DNA from: Lineus longissimus
Taxonomy: Eukaryota; Nemertea; Pilidiophora; Heteronemertea; Lineidae
Assembly (NCBI RefSeq): GCF_910592395.1
Contig: NC_088326.1
Span: 4,965,001 to 5,029,000, forward strand
Length of the DNA: 64,000 bases
Direction: 5' to 3'
The notes below the pieces were generated by a model. That model had not been told where the DNA came from and searched no databases. It saw nothing but the letters and a program-made list of their open reading frames with translations. This document shows, one piece after another, positions 51,421 to 63,572 of the stretch; positions within the stretch are counted from its first letter, which is position 1; every line of letters begins with the position of its first letter. The translations under genes were made by a program, and so were the position numbers.

Positions 51421-54400
51421 ATGAGCCTTTGCTTTAGAACATGTAATGTTAGGGGCTTAGCGGACAAAACCAAAAGACATGATGCCTTTAACTACTTAAA
51501 ACAAAAAGCAAAAGATATAAACTTCATTCAAGAAAGCCACTCGACTAATGAAAACTTCAAGAAATGAACGGAGGAATGGGGCTACACAGCCTTCTTCGCT
51601 AATCATAAAAGCAATAGTAGAGGAGTTGGCATTCTGTTCAAAAATTCATTTGAATACACCTTACACGATAAATGCCTAGATGAAGAAGGGAGATACATAA
51701 TTCTAGAGTTGACGGTGCATAATACCCGCCTATTGCTAGTAAACGTATATGGGCCGAACGACGACAATCCTATCTTCTTTGAAACTCTCAAACAAAAAAT
51801 CTGCCACTACCAAAATCTACCAATCATCTGGGGAGGAGACTACAATGTTGTACAAAGTTATGGACTAGACACCTCAAATATTCACAAAATGAACAACCCA
51901 AAAGCTCACGAAAAACTATTGCAAATAAAAGATGACATGGATTTGCAAGATCCTTGGAGAATAAAACACCCGACAACTCGAACGTTTACATGGCACAGTG
52001 GAAAGAAACAGAGTAGACTTGACTATTTCCTAGTGTCAGGAGATATTTTAGACAATGTTAATGAAATCAAAATAAAACCAGGATATAAAAGCGATCACGC
52101 AGCAGTAGAAATGTGCATCAAATTCAATGAACAAAAAAAGGACCAGGCATCTGGAAGTTTAACAACTCACTTCTGAGAGATCAAACGTACGTCAAAGAAA
52201 TCAAGCAATGTATGAAAGAAACCATCAATGAGTACAGTGAAAGGAGGGATCATGAAAAGCCAACAGAGGAAAGAAATTTTAATATCAACGTCCAACTTCT
52301 CTTGGAAATATTGAAAATGAAGATACGAGGCAAAACAATAGCTTATTCCACTCATCTAAAGAAAAGAATGAATGCAGACGAAAAAGACCTGGAAAGAAGA
52401 ATTGATCAACTCTATAAATCATATTCGGATGAGCCGAATGAACAAAACCTTGCCAAATATCACGAGGCACAAACAGAACTAGAAACAATTCGGGAGAAAA
52501 AGATGGAGGGCATAATGATACGGGCGAAAGCAAAATGGCACTGCGAAGGAGAGAGGGGAAGTAATTTTTTCCTAAATCTGGAGAATAAACATTACACAGA
52601 AAAAACCGTGAAAAGATTAATCAAGGAGGATGGACAAGAGGTGACAGACATAGAGGATATAATGAAAGAACAAGTACAATTCTACCAAAAGTTGTACTCT
52701 GAGAAGAAACAACACAAAGATCCACTGATCGAGAATATGTTCTTCCCACCAGACAAAAATGAAGTTCAACAACTAAAGGAAATGGACAAACAACATATAG
52801 AGAGTGACTTAGATGCCGCAGAACTATACAACACACTCAAGGCAATGAAAAACAATACTTCTCCAGGAGCAGACGGATTAACTGTGGAGTTTTATAATTT
52901 TTTCTGGAAAGACTTAAGAACCCTCCTAAGTAAATCAATAAACTATGCGTTCCGCGTTGGTAAACTCTCAGATTTCCAAAGGTTAGGAATCATAACATGT
53001 CTTCCCAAGCCAGGCAAAGCCAAAGAGTTTGTCAAGAATTGGCGTCCGATAAGCTTGCTCAATATTGACTACAAAATTCTATCAGGTACTCTTGCAGGAA
53101 GAATGAAAAAACCACTCCAATACCTGATCTCACACAATCAAAAAGGATTCTTAAAAAATCGGACCTTAGGACAATGTACAAGACTGATATACGATTTGAT
53201 ATACGAGTTAAGACGACGGAAGATGGAGGGCATATTATTACTGATAGACTACGAGAAAGCCTTTGACTCTGTAAAATGGGAACATATTGATAACTCGTTG
53301 AAGTACTTTAATTTTGGCAATAATTTTAGAAAATGGATCAAAATACTATACACGGATGTTAAAAGCTGCATTTTGAACAACGGGCACTTGTCGTCACGTT
53401 TTAGTATAGAGCGGGGAGTACGTCAGGGAGACCCTCTATCGCCATACCTATTCATACTCGCCACGGAAGTACTCACACTGACACTGAAGAGAAACGCAAA
53501 TATCAAAGGCCTGGAGATCGGAGGCTCGGAATTCCTGAATAGTCTGTACGCAGATGATACCTGTTTGATATTGGAAAATAATGAAAAATCAATGACTGCG
53601 GCCTTGGAAATACTAGACAACTTTGAAAAATGCTCTGGCTTGAAGATAAATAATGCAAAAACAGTTGCTATAAAATTAGGAGATGATGGGACCTTTTATA
53701 ATCAAGGAGCAGGGAAAGATTTAGTTTGGCAACATAAGGGAAAGTTCACACTGTTAGGCATTGACTTCAACTTGGATGAGGAAGATATTACAAGAGGTAA
53801 CTATCTGAAGAAAATGGCAAGCTTTAAAAATACCCTCAACATATGGACATTCAGAAACCTTACAATCTTTGGGAAAACTACCATCATAAAATCTCTAGCA
53901 CTACCAAAAATAGTTCATCTTTTTACTGCTCTTCCAAACCCCCCAGAAAATATTCTCAAATAACTACAAAACGCCTGCTTTCATTTCATATGGGGTAACA
54001 CGGACAAAATCAAGCGCACAGTCATGTATAACAAACTAGAAGAAGGAGGGCTAAAGATCCCACACATAGAAACTTTCTGCAAAAGCCTTAAAATAACATG
54101 GATAAAACGGATCCTAAATGACTTAGACTTCGATGACTGGAAAATACTTCTCAATACCTATACCGAAAAATATGGAGGTAATTATATTTGGCTTGCAAAG
54201 GAGGAAAAACCATCTTTCTACGAACATCTAAACCCTTTTTGGAAAGATGTGTTTCAGGCTTGGTATGAGTTAAAATTCCAAAATAGATTAGAAGAGGAAG
54301 ATCCAAGAAATGAACCATTATTCTACAACTGCAAGGAAGAAACTCATTTTTCATCAAAGAATGGTATCAAAGAGGAATAACACACATAAATGACATAATT

Positions 54401-55162
54401 GACAATCAGGGAAACTTCAAAACATGGAATGACATAAAAACCACAGTTGGCGACACAAGTAACTTCCTACAGTATATAGGATTAAAAAGGGCAGTACCCA
54501 AAACCTGGAAAGACAAACTAAAAGGCAAAAAATTAGGAACGATACAAGATCAACTACTAAAAAAAATACAGAATACCCCAAAACCAAACAGGTTCACCTA
54601 CTCGAAAATGATAGAGAAGACAACCATCAAAGCTATCAGCACACAGAACAAATGGAAGGAAAAATTAGGGGAAACTACGGATGAAGAGGCTTGGAACAAA
54701 CTCTACACCATACCATTAACATGCACCAAAGATACCAGACTAAGAGCCCTACAATTTAAAATCCTACACCGAATTATTCCAACAAATATATTCCTATACC
54801 AAGCAAAACTTGCAAATACAACAAACTGCTCCTTTTGCACAATATACACTGAAACTATAGAACATTTATTCTGGGACTGTCAAAAATCTAAAAATATATG
54901 GCTTCAAATGGGAGATTTCTTAAAACAAAAACAAATAACTTACAACTTCAATAAAACCAATGTTCTGCTGGGAGATATAAAGGGGTCATGTCTTATTGAA
55001 CAGCTAAAATTAATCATAAAAGAATTCATTTACACATCAAAACTAAAGGAAGAGGACTTAAATTTTAAAAAACTACAAAACATCATCAAATACAAAGCTA
55101 ATATAGAAAAGAATTCCACAAACCCCAATGAACATTACCAAAAATGGAAAAATATCGTTTAA
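51421..55162 (+). pseudogene. LINE ORF2: endonuclease/reverse transcriptase, few disruptions
   Basis: Starts MSLCFRTCNVRGLADKTKR. The apurinic-type endonuclease motifs are FIQESH, VNVYGPN, GGDYNV and SRLDYF...SDHAAV. The reverse transcriptase follows: SPGADGLTVEFYNFFW, NWRPISLLN, DYEKAFDSVKWEH, GVRQGDPLSPYLF, SLYADDTCLIL (YADD at about 53550). The C terminus has FKILHRIIPTN and a CSFC...EHLFWDC zinc knuckle-like motif. Disruptions are TGA at 51565-51567, a one-base shift in an A run at about 52137, TAA at 53961-53963 and a shift at about 54350. So it is recently dead. L1/Tx1 clade by pattern. Confidence 0.85.
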
Positions 55163-55479
55163 ACAAATAGAGCCCAACCCCTTACAACCAATAAAAAACA
55201 ACAACAAACAAACATGTTCCATGCACCTGCACCTCTGCACATGCACCAATAGTGCACTTTTATCTTTCAAAACTTTCCCTATGTATAATTAAGGACTTTA
55301 AAGAATACTAACAATCCTTTACCCTTTCCATACTCGGCCTCCACAAAAAGGTTTTTTTCCGTGAAATGTCAATATAGAAAAAAAGAAAAATGTATAATGT
55401 AAAATTTAAAATGTAAAAAAAGAAAGTACTAGGGAAATAAAAATATATATTACAAAAAAAAAAAAAGTTGCTAATAGCA

Positions 55480-57128
55480 CAGGGTGTTGACATGGAAAAG
55501 TGGATGTGCAATGGTTAGTTGTGCGTGTGCTCGAGTATTCGCGCATCCTTAATTCTGCATGGTTGTGTGTGTGACAGGGTTATCACTGTAATGTGTGAGA
55601 GTGACATATTTCGGATGTTTTGACCAGGAGTAATCTCTCACCGATGGATAATTGTAGTCTGGATGGAGCTGACATGGTGTGCTTGTGTAGCGTGCTTGCG
55701 TGTATGATTGATGGGCCTGAATTCACCCTGTATGCATGATTTGTTTGTGTTGCATGTTCTTCTGTTTTGCATGTCATTCTGCCGTCTGGATGAATTCCTG
55801 GCTACCACCAGCATTTGGCTGGCGCATAAATCATACCCAGTGGGGTATTGGTATTTTTGCCACTGTTTTCTGTTAGGAGATCTCTCCTTAAAATATAGGG
55901 ACTACTTGGTATTGCTATTTTGTGCAATCTGAAATTTTGGAGCTAGATGGTGCTTGATACATGTGAGTTTTCTACGGTTGTCATGTTTAGTCACTCTACA
56001 TTTTGCTTGCATTTTTCTGTATACTGATAGGACGCTTAGTGTACATGATGTGTGTATGTTTTATTATTATATAACCTGTCGCCACCTACTTTCGTTTTGG
56101 ATGTCGATACTGTGACACTTATTGCCAACATGCGTGCCTTTACACTCGTTCTATGTGAGTGAACGCTATGAACTATCTAGACTGACTGGATTGCTGCCTG
56201 TCGTCTATGATGTTACTATGATAATATACATGTCGTATATTGACCAGGTTAATTCTGCTGGTCAAACTTTCTCTTATAGTCCAGTGATAATATGGAACTA
56301 GTATGTGATTAATGAGGAATGAGGATGAGGATGTGATTACTCAGGATTCCAAGTTAATCAGCAGATACTGGCTTCATATATTTTGGATATTGTGTTTTGA
56401 TATTGGTATTATATTTGATACTTGCTGCTTCAATTACCAATGTCTTCTTTTGATATGAATGTACATAGTATTGGTATTTTTGTCATTGCACCAGTAGCCA
56501 TGGTAGCAACATGTGTGATTTTATTTTCATGTGTCTGTGGTTCTGTGTTCAATTTATTTATTTGTGGATTTTTTTTTCCTACCCCCATACTCGACTACTT
56601 GGTACATTTAAATACTCACACGGTTGTTCTCGGTTCGTTACTGGAATGTTCTCTTGGTATGACAGGTATTTTGTCGCCTGTCATGTGTGTCTTGACATGG
56701 TTAATGTCGTAATATTTGGTCTTATTTTCCTTTTGGTTTTTCCTTTGGTGTTCCGTGCCAGTCTTGGTCTCTCGGGTGCATTGTATGCTTGTTATTTTGT
56801 CTTTGTAGGCCTTTATGATCAATGTTAGTTGAGTGGTATGTTTCGGGCGTATGGCCGGAGCTGTCATACGCTTAGGAGGGGGGTGATGTACTGTATCACC
56901 CAGCATACCATTGCCCTTTAAGAGGTTAGAGAGACCGGCCGGTGGCGCCCCACTTTGTAATGGTTTTGCCATTGTGGCGTTTTGTAGAACTACTTGTTCT
57001 GTTACGTGCTGTGTGCGTTTTTTCGACATGTTTTTATTCCGATGATTAAAACCAGTTTAACAACATCCTGCGATTTGATCTTCTCTTCAATCAGATCACG
57101 AGGCCGTTGACCAGGAGGTCAATACACA
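55480..57128 (+). mobile_element. 3' part and 3' LTR of the Gypsy element
   Basis: This continues the Gypsy sequence after the LINE target duplication. About 1.4 kb has no clear gene (one hydrophobic open frame at 56422-56712). A polypurine tract (AGGAGGGGGG) at about 56874-56883 is followed at once by TG, the likely start of the 3' LTR (TGATGTACTGTATCACC); the LTR ends at about CA at 57127-57128. The 5' LTR is not in the window, so the borders rest on the polypurine tract and TG...CA only. Confidence 0.55.
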
Positions 57129-57500
57129 CCACCAGGACCTTAATGTAATCCTTATGAAAATAACTGAAAGAACACAGCTTTCATATAAAAACACAACTTG
57201 TTCTCTTCACACCTGGACTCTGAATCATTGAAATGACGCAAGTCACAAATCACAACAAACCCACATGTTTGATTGTTGACAAATACCATATTTTGGTAAT
57301 GACATCACCAATCTAATTATAATACTGTAAACTGGCTTCTGATTGGTTGCTTAGGTCGCTAGGCAAATACCACAATGCATTATCCAAGATGGATGGTTTT
57401 TAGCAGACAACCAAGGTAACATCATCAAAACCTGCATTTTCTAACAGAATCCAATCAGTTAAAGACTTAATTACTAGTTCAACTGATAAATAAACACATA
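57129..57500. other. unassigned stretch before copy 3 resumes
   Basis: AT-rich sequence with no recognised motif; it may be host DNA or LINE remains carried between the Gypsy LTR and the coiled-coil gene. Confidence 0.4.
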
Positions 57501-57514
57501 TAGTTCATATAGAT

Positions 57515-57762
57515 TACATAAACCTACACCACTAGAACCTAAACCAGAACCATCAGTACCAGATAATGTAAAAGAAGGTCTCAAGAAGTTTGCTAATTGG
57601 CTTAAGGAACTGGCTAAGAATGCAGCAGCTGCTTTACCTGGAATAATCGGGTATATTGTCTCATTCCTATTGAAAACAGTGGCTAGTGTTGTTGGTTTTC
57701 TGACTGAACGCATGATCATAGTATTTTCTATTATCGCTACCTCAATAATGTTAATCAAGTAA
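57515..57762 (+). pseudogene. coiled-coil gene of copy 3, C-terminal fragment
   Basis: The frame reads a Pro/Glu hinge, then VKEGLKKFANWLKELAKNAA, ALPGIIGYIVSFLLKTVASV and a second hydrophobic helix, matching the C terminus of the 8993-10606 protein of copy 1. It is the other half of the gene at 43175-43730. It ends LIK-TAA and lacks the basic tail of copy 1. Confidence 0.8.
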
Positions 57763-57887
57763 TACTTCTTAATACGGTGACTTATGATTTACATTAATAA
57801 TAAATAGAATGGCAACATGATATTCATTAGACACTGATAAGAGTTCATAAGATTCACTTGGTTTGAAGGCTGATTGACAACATCACA

Positions 57888-58045
57888 TTATCACTCATAA
57901 CCCATCTTCTGCTAATCCCAAAGAAACACTGTATGTTAGAATACCGACATTGAGAGAGAATACATTCTTTGTACCAAAATCTCTTTATCTTTCTGCTGAT
58001 GTCACCGTTTCCGGGGATTCCAAAAACAGTGTGGTTAAAGCCGAG
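57888..58045 (+). pseudogene. fragment of a capsid-type element protein
   Basis: The frame has TLYVRIPTLRENTFFVPKSL and LYLSADVTVSGDSKNSVV. I recall this kind of block near the start of major-capsid-like proteins of Polinton-type elements in other invertebrates, but no structure can be read here. After about 58045 the sequence no longer fits. Only the N-terminal part is left. Confidence 0.4.
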
Positions 58046-58162
58046 GACAGACTACCATCTATTGCTCATCAAGATCAAAAAACAGATGTAGGGTCACCTG
58101 GCAAGTCACTCTTGCTGGCCGCAACAACTGTGCGTTCACACCAATGTCAGGCCCAGGCAGTT

Positions 58163-58528
58163 TTAGCTACCGGAAAAGGCAAGATTACATAACTCAGACA
58201 CCTTCTTCTTTGTGTCTCTCAAATTAGCACAGTCATCAATTAAAAATAATGTGTTTGTTCCATTGAAGGTTACAGTAGCAAATTTAAGCACAATGTCCAA
58301 ATTACTTGCCACTGCTTCAGGATTAATTATGCAGACGTTGTTGTCTTGGTAAATCTATTTCCTTTCATATGTCTTATTATTGAAATATGTTGGACAGAAA
58401 ATTACTATGCTCTGGAACTTGTTATGATACTCCTTTTCTAAGAGATCAAGAACAAAATGTGTCTTACCACAATTGGTGACACCAGAGATGAGTATGTTAT
58501 GTGGCTCGTAAATAAATACTTCACCCAT
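58163..58528 (-). pseudogene. FtsK/A32-like packaging ATPase, truncated
   Basis: Starts at 58528 with MGEVFIYEPHNILISGVTNC, with Walker A GVTNCGKT at about residues 16-23, IVIFCPTYFNNKTY, and Walker B NTLFLIDDCANLRD at about 100-113. The frame holds TAG at 58355-58357 at a likely Trp position and ends in a stop at 58163-58165, far short of a full ATPase (usually over 200 residues). DNA packaging ATPases of this type are a hallmark of Polintons. It is divergent from the integrase with 4 bp between the two ATGs. Confidence 0.8.
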
Positions 58529-58532
58529 TTAA

Positions 58533-59664
58533 ATGAATGTAAATCAAAGTGATGAACAGTATAAAAGGGATTTGTACTACAACCCCGAGAGTCCTGTGGC
58601 TTACAGTTCTTTGAGTATAATTTGGAAACAAGTAAAGGAAGATTGTGTTACTAGTAAAACTAGTAACAAATTTAAGTACAAAGAAGTTAAAACATTTCTA
58701 GACACACTACCAACACACCAACTACATAAACCAGCCATTAAGAAATTCACCATCAGAAAGACAGTGGTATCTTACATCGATCAACAGTGGCAAGCTGACT
58801 TGGTTGACATGCAGAAATTTGAGAGTAAGAATAAAGGATTCAGATTCATTTTAACAGTCATAGATCTATTCAGTCGTTACTCTTGGGCTGTGGCAGTGAA
58901 GAGTAAGAGGGGAAAAGAAATCAGAGATGCATTTAAAGTGATTTTTAAAGAGTCAAAAACTGTTGTGGCGATACCGGAAAAGATTCAATTTGATGATGGT
59001 ACTGAATTCTACAAAAAAACACTTCAAGCAACTTTTAACAGAAAATGACACAGAATGGTTCTCCTCAAAATCTGACAAGAAGGCAGCAGTCGTAGAACAA
59101 CAGGACTTTGAAGGAAATGATGTGGAGGTATTTCACTGCTAAGGAGACTGACAAGTGGATCGATGTTCTGGATGACTTGGTCAGTGGCTACAACAACACT
59201 TTTCACTCATCAATAGGCATAAAACCAATAGATGCCAGAAAGATGGAAAACGAAGGAGCAGTATGATACAATCTTTATGGTCTTCACCTCAAAGAGACAT
59301 TTGGTGATCCAAAGTACAAAGTAGGTGACAGAGTGAGAATTTCAAAGTACAAGTCCATTTTCGATAACGGCTACCTACCAAACTTCACTGAGGAAGTATT
59401 CCAAATCAAACAGATCATCTTCACTCATCCTATTGCCACAAGATTGAAGATTATCTCAAGGAGGAAATTCAAGGATATTTCTATGAAGAGGAATTGAGCT
59501 ATGTTCCTAATCATGACCAACTAGAGTACAAGATAGAGAAGATATTAAGATACAAGACCAGTAAAGGCAAGAAATACGGATTAGTGAAGTGGAAGGGTTA
59601 TAGTGATAAATTCAATGAATGGTTGCCAGTTTCAGAAATTAAGTCTCTAAAGTTAAAGCTTTAG
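58533..59664 (+). pseudogene. int: Polinton-type integrase with C-terminal chromodomain
   Basis: Starts MNVNQSDEQYKRDLYYNPES. The DDE core has D89 (QWQADLVDM), D154 (IQFDDGTEF) and, after a one-base shift near 59030, SDKKAAVVEQ where the catalytic Glu sits. Then WRYFTAKETDKWIDVLDDLV and FHSSIGIKPIDARK. TGA at 59264-59266 lies just before YNLYG, a place where relatives have Trp as I recall them. After another shift the end is an intact chromodomain (YKIEKILRYKTSKGKKYGLV, KWKGYSDKFNEWLP). This would integrate the element, and the chromodomain could target chromatin. Broken but recent. Confidence 0.85.
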
Positions 59665-59736
59665 GGAGTAAATTAAAAGCTTTAGTGAGTAAAGTAAAAG
59701 GTTAATTAATTTTTTTTCTATTCAATCAAGCAAGAA

Positions 59737-60667
59737 ATGGAAGGACAAATATTTAAAAATAGTTATGGTACGATCAATGTTAATCAGTATCATCCAGTAG
59801 TTTCAATACCAAAATTTAAATGTGTCAAATGCTATGTAAAAAAACCTGAAAGTGATTTTGAAAAGAATAAACGTAATAAATTCCTGGATTATTGTAAAGC
59901 ATGTGGTACGTTAACCAAGAAATGCAATAAATGTTATGAAGTTAAATTACTAAGTGATGGTGAGTTCGCTAAAGATAGAAATAGAGGTAGCTGTAGATCA
60001 TGTTGGAACTCTGGCTACAAATGTTATCTTAATAAGAGTAGTAATAGAGACAGTCATAAAATAAGGGTAGGTTTAAACCGTATTTCTAAAGGCGAGTTAA
60101 CTTGTAACAACTTGAAATCATCATACTTGAAATCATCAGACAGTTTCTTCAGAAAATGGTTAGAGTACCAGAGGAGTCTATATCCAATAATTGATGAGGA
60201 GTTAGATTATGTTTTACCAATCATGGAATTCAAATATTATCCTGAACTGTGTTTCACTTGGTCTAGCGTAAGGCCCATGGATAATACAGAAAACAGACAG
60301 AAGAGTGCTAAAATAGACTGGTACCTATTTAAGGAGCAATTAGACAGATCAATTAATTTTATTAACAAAATGATATGAAAAATGGTTCGAGCAAAGCTAT
60401 CATGATCAAAATGTGGTATCAGAGTGGAAAAGAATTATTCACCAGTATTTTGGGGATTACATGTACATTGAATTTGAAAATGCTTCTCTACTTAATAAGA
60501 TATGGCTTTTAAACAACGAAATGTGTTTAAATGGAATAAACATTGAAAGTGTTAAGTTAGTGGTTGAATTAAGTAATAGGATTCTAAGTAATAGTACTCA
60601 AGATAATTTATGTACACCAGAAGACCTAGAAAGAACCTTCAGATCAAAGTATTATTTATCTAAATAA
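59737..60667 (+). pseudogene. zinc-finger / HNH-like endonuclease protein, one frameshift
   Basis: Starts MEGQIFKNSYGTINVNQYHP. It has several CxxC pairs: CVKC/CKAC, CNKC and CRSC (residues about 28-95). Next comes a block resembling the end of an HNH fold (LDYVLPIMEF, CFTWSSVRPMDNTENRQKS), in which the usual Asp-His is Asp-Tyr, so activity is doubtful. A single-base shift near 60375 separates the last part (KWFEQSYHDQNVVSEWKRII onward). The tail matches the partial gene at the window start. Possibly an HNH homing-type or recombination nuclease; uncertain. Confidence 0.6.
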
Positions 60668-60906
60668 ATGAATAGAACTTGGAATACACCAACAGACCAA
60701 ATAATTGAAAAAGTAGATTAGAACAGTTTTACAAAGAGCTAGAGGAACTAGAAAAGAAAGATAAAATATCAAATCATGAATTATCAAATAATAATAAACC
60801 AGTAGTAGCCCCAATTGTTGATATCAAACCCATTGTGACTAAACCACCTGTTGTCCCTGCTGTGATTACACAAGCGGAGGGCATGACTGGTTCTAGATCA
60901 ATTTGA
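60668..60906 (+). pseudogene. small basic protein of copy 3, frameshifted
   Basis: The start MNRTWNTPTDQ matches copy 1. After a shift the frame continues with FYKELEELEKKDKI and a Pro/Val-rich tail, ending TGA. Same place in the gene order as in copy 1. Confidence 0.65.
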
Positions 60907-60976
60907 TTAATGACTATATTATACTAGATCAATTAGACTAATGATGCTGTTAATTCTAGCTTTTCACATTAATTCA

Positions 60977-61759
60977 ATGGAAGACAGAAGTAGGCTTTAT
61001 CCAGATTTAAATCACCACGATATGATTAATCAAAATAATGAGTAATCAAAATATGATTGATGAACATAATAATCAGCCTATTGTGAAGAAGTCCGACTTT
61101 AACCCTCAAGGTTTCAGAACTAATCAAATAAATGAAGTTAAAAAGTTCTTTGAATCTGAGATTAAATGCAGACCAAAAACATTAATGAAATACAAGAAAG
61201 CTTTTGATGTGATTACTTGATTTAACCATGCCCTACATTTAACAAGTGTGGCTACTGGTTCTGCTGGTATTTCAGCAGTAGCAGGAGTCATCACTGCTCC
61301 AACAGGTTTTGCTTTTGGTGGTGTGACAATAGCAAGTGCCCTTGTTTCATCACTACTTAGTTTTCAGAAGAAGAACATACTTAGGAAAATTGAAAAGCAT
61401 GAGAAGATATCACAATTAGCCATTTCCAAACTTAACACAATCAATGATTTGGTCAGTAAAGCACTAACAGATTCGTTCATATCTACAGAGGAATTTAGTT
61501 TAATCCTCAAGGAGAAGGAGAAGTACATTTCCTTGAAGAATGCCATTAGAAAGAAACTAAAGGAGGCTAGTTCTGATAACAGTTTTGACGTAGGAACGCT
61601 TAAGAAGACTTTTTTAGAGGAAGGGAAAAAACTAGCACAGACAGAGATGTTAGAGATATTAAAAAGCAAGTAATAGATCATCATTATTATCATTATTTTA
61701 ATGTACAACAAACATTGCCTTCGTATATTGAAGCCTCAGCGCCACCTTATTCACTTTGA
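60977..61759 (+). pseudogene. Gly/Ala-rich membrane-type protein of copy 3
   Basis: Starts MEDRSRLYPDLN. It has early stops, then the hydrophobic stretch (SAGISAVAGVITAPTGFAFG) and the KLNTINDLVSKALTDS block. A one-base shift near 61665 leads to the HHYYHYF and SAPPYSL-TGA end seen in copy 1. TGA at about 61218-61220 replaces a Gly codon. It has no palindromic repeat insertions, unlike copy 1. Confidence 0.75.
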
Positions 61760-61783
61760 AAATAATAAAAATATATTAAGTAA

Positions 61784-62759
61784 ATGAATACTATTGAAAG
61801 GATGTACAAATTTGATGGTTCATGATACTTATGATACTCCTGATACAGCAGTACATCCACCTATGAAACAGTGTGCCATAAGTACAGAATCTAATGTTGA
61901 AATATGTCGTAATTGTAAGAGATGAACATTGTATGAGTATATTAGAAACTTGAACCCAACAAGCTACACAACTAAAACTATTAAGTACAGGTTTTGTACC
62001 TCTTGTAATGCTGTTGCTTATGATGATGACTTCAAAAGTCTAGAGATTAGTATTGAGAATAAAACACGTTACTTTGACACCATACATAGAAGGCTTGGAC
62101 AGAGACGTCTATCAGAAAAAGTAGTAAATTATCTAAAAGAGTACATTGAGTATGATTTAAAAGGATACTTCTCTAGTCCTAGAAAATGGCTTAGCAAGGA
62201 AAGGTATGAATAGACAGTTCAGTCATCATTAAAAAAGGTATTAATTACTCTACCTTGTAAGTTAGTTTCAAATATTGAGTCAATGGTATTTCAATTTCAC
62301 TGCGGAGAGTATGATTGGTATTTAGAGACAGAATTCATTAACCGTGCTATTGGTAACACTTACTTAACTGATGAGAATTTTAATGATCTAAGGTTAGTTT
62401 TCTTTGCTTTCATAAGATACCTACATTACTGTGGGTTTGAGGTCTCAATTAATTACAAACTGTTCTTACATCAAACCTTTAAAATGATGGACATCGATTA
62501 TGTTGTATTTAACCCTTATTTAACATCCAAGGATAGAATTAGTGATTTGGATGATTTATGGTATGATTTCATTAAAAGTATTTTCTTCCAGAATTACAGG
62601 TCAGATAAGGAAGATGACGATAGCTTAACTCTAGCTAGTGAACACATACTTGCTGCTATGGTAGACAAAGAGTTATCATTCATGGGTAGAACTAATACTA
62701 TTCCATGTAACATAGAATGCCAAAAACGTCTTAGAACTTCACTGTTAAAAGAATACTAA
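61784..62759 (+). pseudogene. zinc-ribbon gene of copy 3, broken
   Basis: The start MNTIERMYKF is followed by a zinc ribbon (CRNCKR...FCTSCNA), HCGEYDWYLETEFINRAIG and DLWYDFIKSIFFQNY. TGA at 61923-61925 sits exactly at the Trp of the CKRW motif of copy 1. Another stop lies at 62211-62213. It is free of palindromic units. The last 500 bp are nearly identical to copy 2. Confidence 0.75.
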
Positions 62760-62831
62760 AAAGTTGTTGTTGTTTTTTTTAAAGTTAAAAAAGTTAAAAG
62801 AATAAGTAACATTATGTTTCTCTACAAATAA

Positions 62832-63572
62832 ATGGAGTCAAGTGTTATTGAGCAACAGATGAAACAGATCGGTGTTCTTAGTCAACCTCTTAGTTTTCAA
62901 CTAGAGCAAACCATAGCTCAACTAGGGCAACAAAAAACAACTAATTTCCAACTAGGTTCTAACAAGAATTTAACTACTCAAGGTCTAGTTAACACTGGTA
63001 GTCGAGGTGTAGTTAATTCTAGTCAATGTCTAGTTAATTATAGTTGTCAAGTAGGTTCAACTAGCCCTCAACTAGGTTCAACTAGCCCTCAACTAAATTC
63101 CAACTACTTGACTGAAAATGGTCTTAAAGCCAAACAAGACCTTGATATTTTAGTAGCAACAGGTAAAAGTCAGGATTTCTTTAACAAACAACTAACATTT
63201 AATGACTTAGATGTTATGTCAGAGAAGGAAATCATTAAATACCAAAGACTCTACCAGACGAAGATGTATGCTAGACGATTCTTTAGGTGAGACAGTACTT
63301 AAGGCTTACATCGAATTAACAAAGTTGTTCCTACCTGTTGATGATGAGGAATAACTTTACAATGATCTTAGAAACGATTATTTAGTAACTAATGAGTTGG
63401 ACAAATGGTTAGGATGGGTAAGTCTGAGGATGGGGGCACTAACTGCCCTTGCTTCAACTTCACTCATTACATTAGGACACTGCCATGGGGAATCACCAAT
63501 AAAGGTTAATGATGATAACATTGACACAAATAGTGACATAATTAATTCCAGTAACATAAATGGAGATTGACT
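62832..63572 (+). pseudogene. Q/N-rich gene of copy 3
   Basis: Starts MESSVIEQQMKQIGVLSQ and reads openly through the low-complexity head (repeated QLGSTSPQL) into NYLTENGLKAKQDLDILVAT. A shift near 63285 and TAA at 63352-63354 follow, before the hydrophobic WLGWVSLRMGALTALAS end. It shows what the uninterrupted head looks like compared with copy 1. Confidence 0.7.

Larger units (their letters stand above)
49453..55479 (+). mobile_element. full-length L1/Tx1-like LINE with target duplication
   Basis: A 15-bp target duplication (AAGTTGC[G/T]AATAGCA) lies at 49453-49467 and 55465-55479, with one mismatch. The body of about 6.0 kb ends in an A run at 55454-55466 and carries two open frames. It inserted into the Gypsy element, whose sequence resumes after the duplication. 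The gap between ORF1 and ORF2 (50439-51420) has no open frame and holds repeated ATATAACGTATGGA motifs. Confidence 0.9.

Noticed and set aside
56422-56828. Hydrophobic open frames before the Gypsy LTR as an envelope gene
   Set aside because: Two overlapping frames with no signal, cleavage site or conserved envelope motif; likely chance in T-rich DNA.
60384-60401. GAGCAAAGCTATCA resembles one hairpin of the palindromic repeat in copy 3
   Set aside because: In the correct frame it is ordinary coding sequence of the HNH-like protein (WFEQSYHDQ), with no second hairpin.
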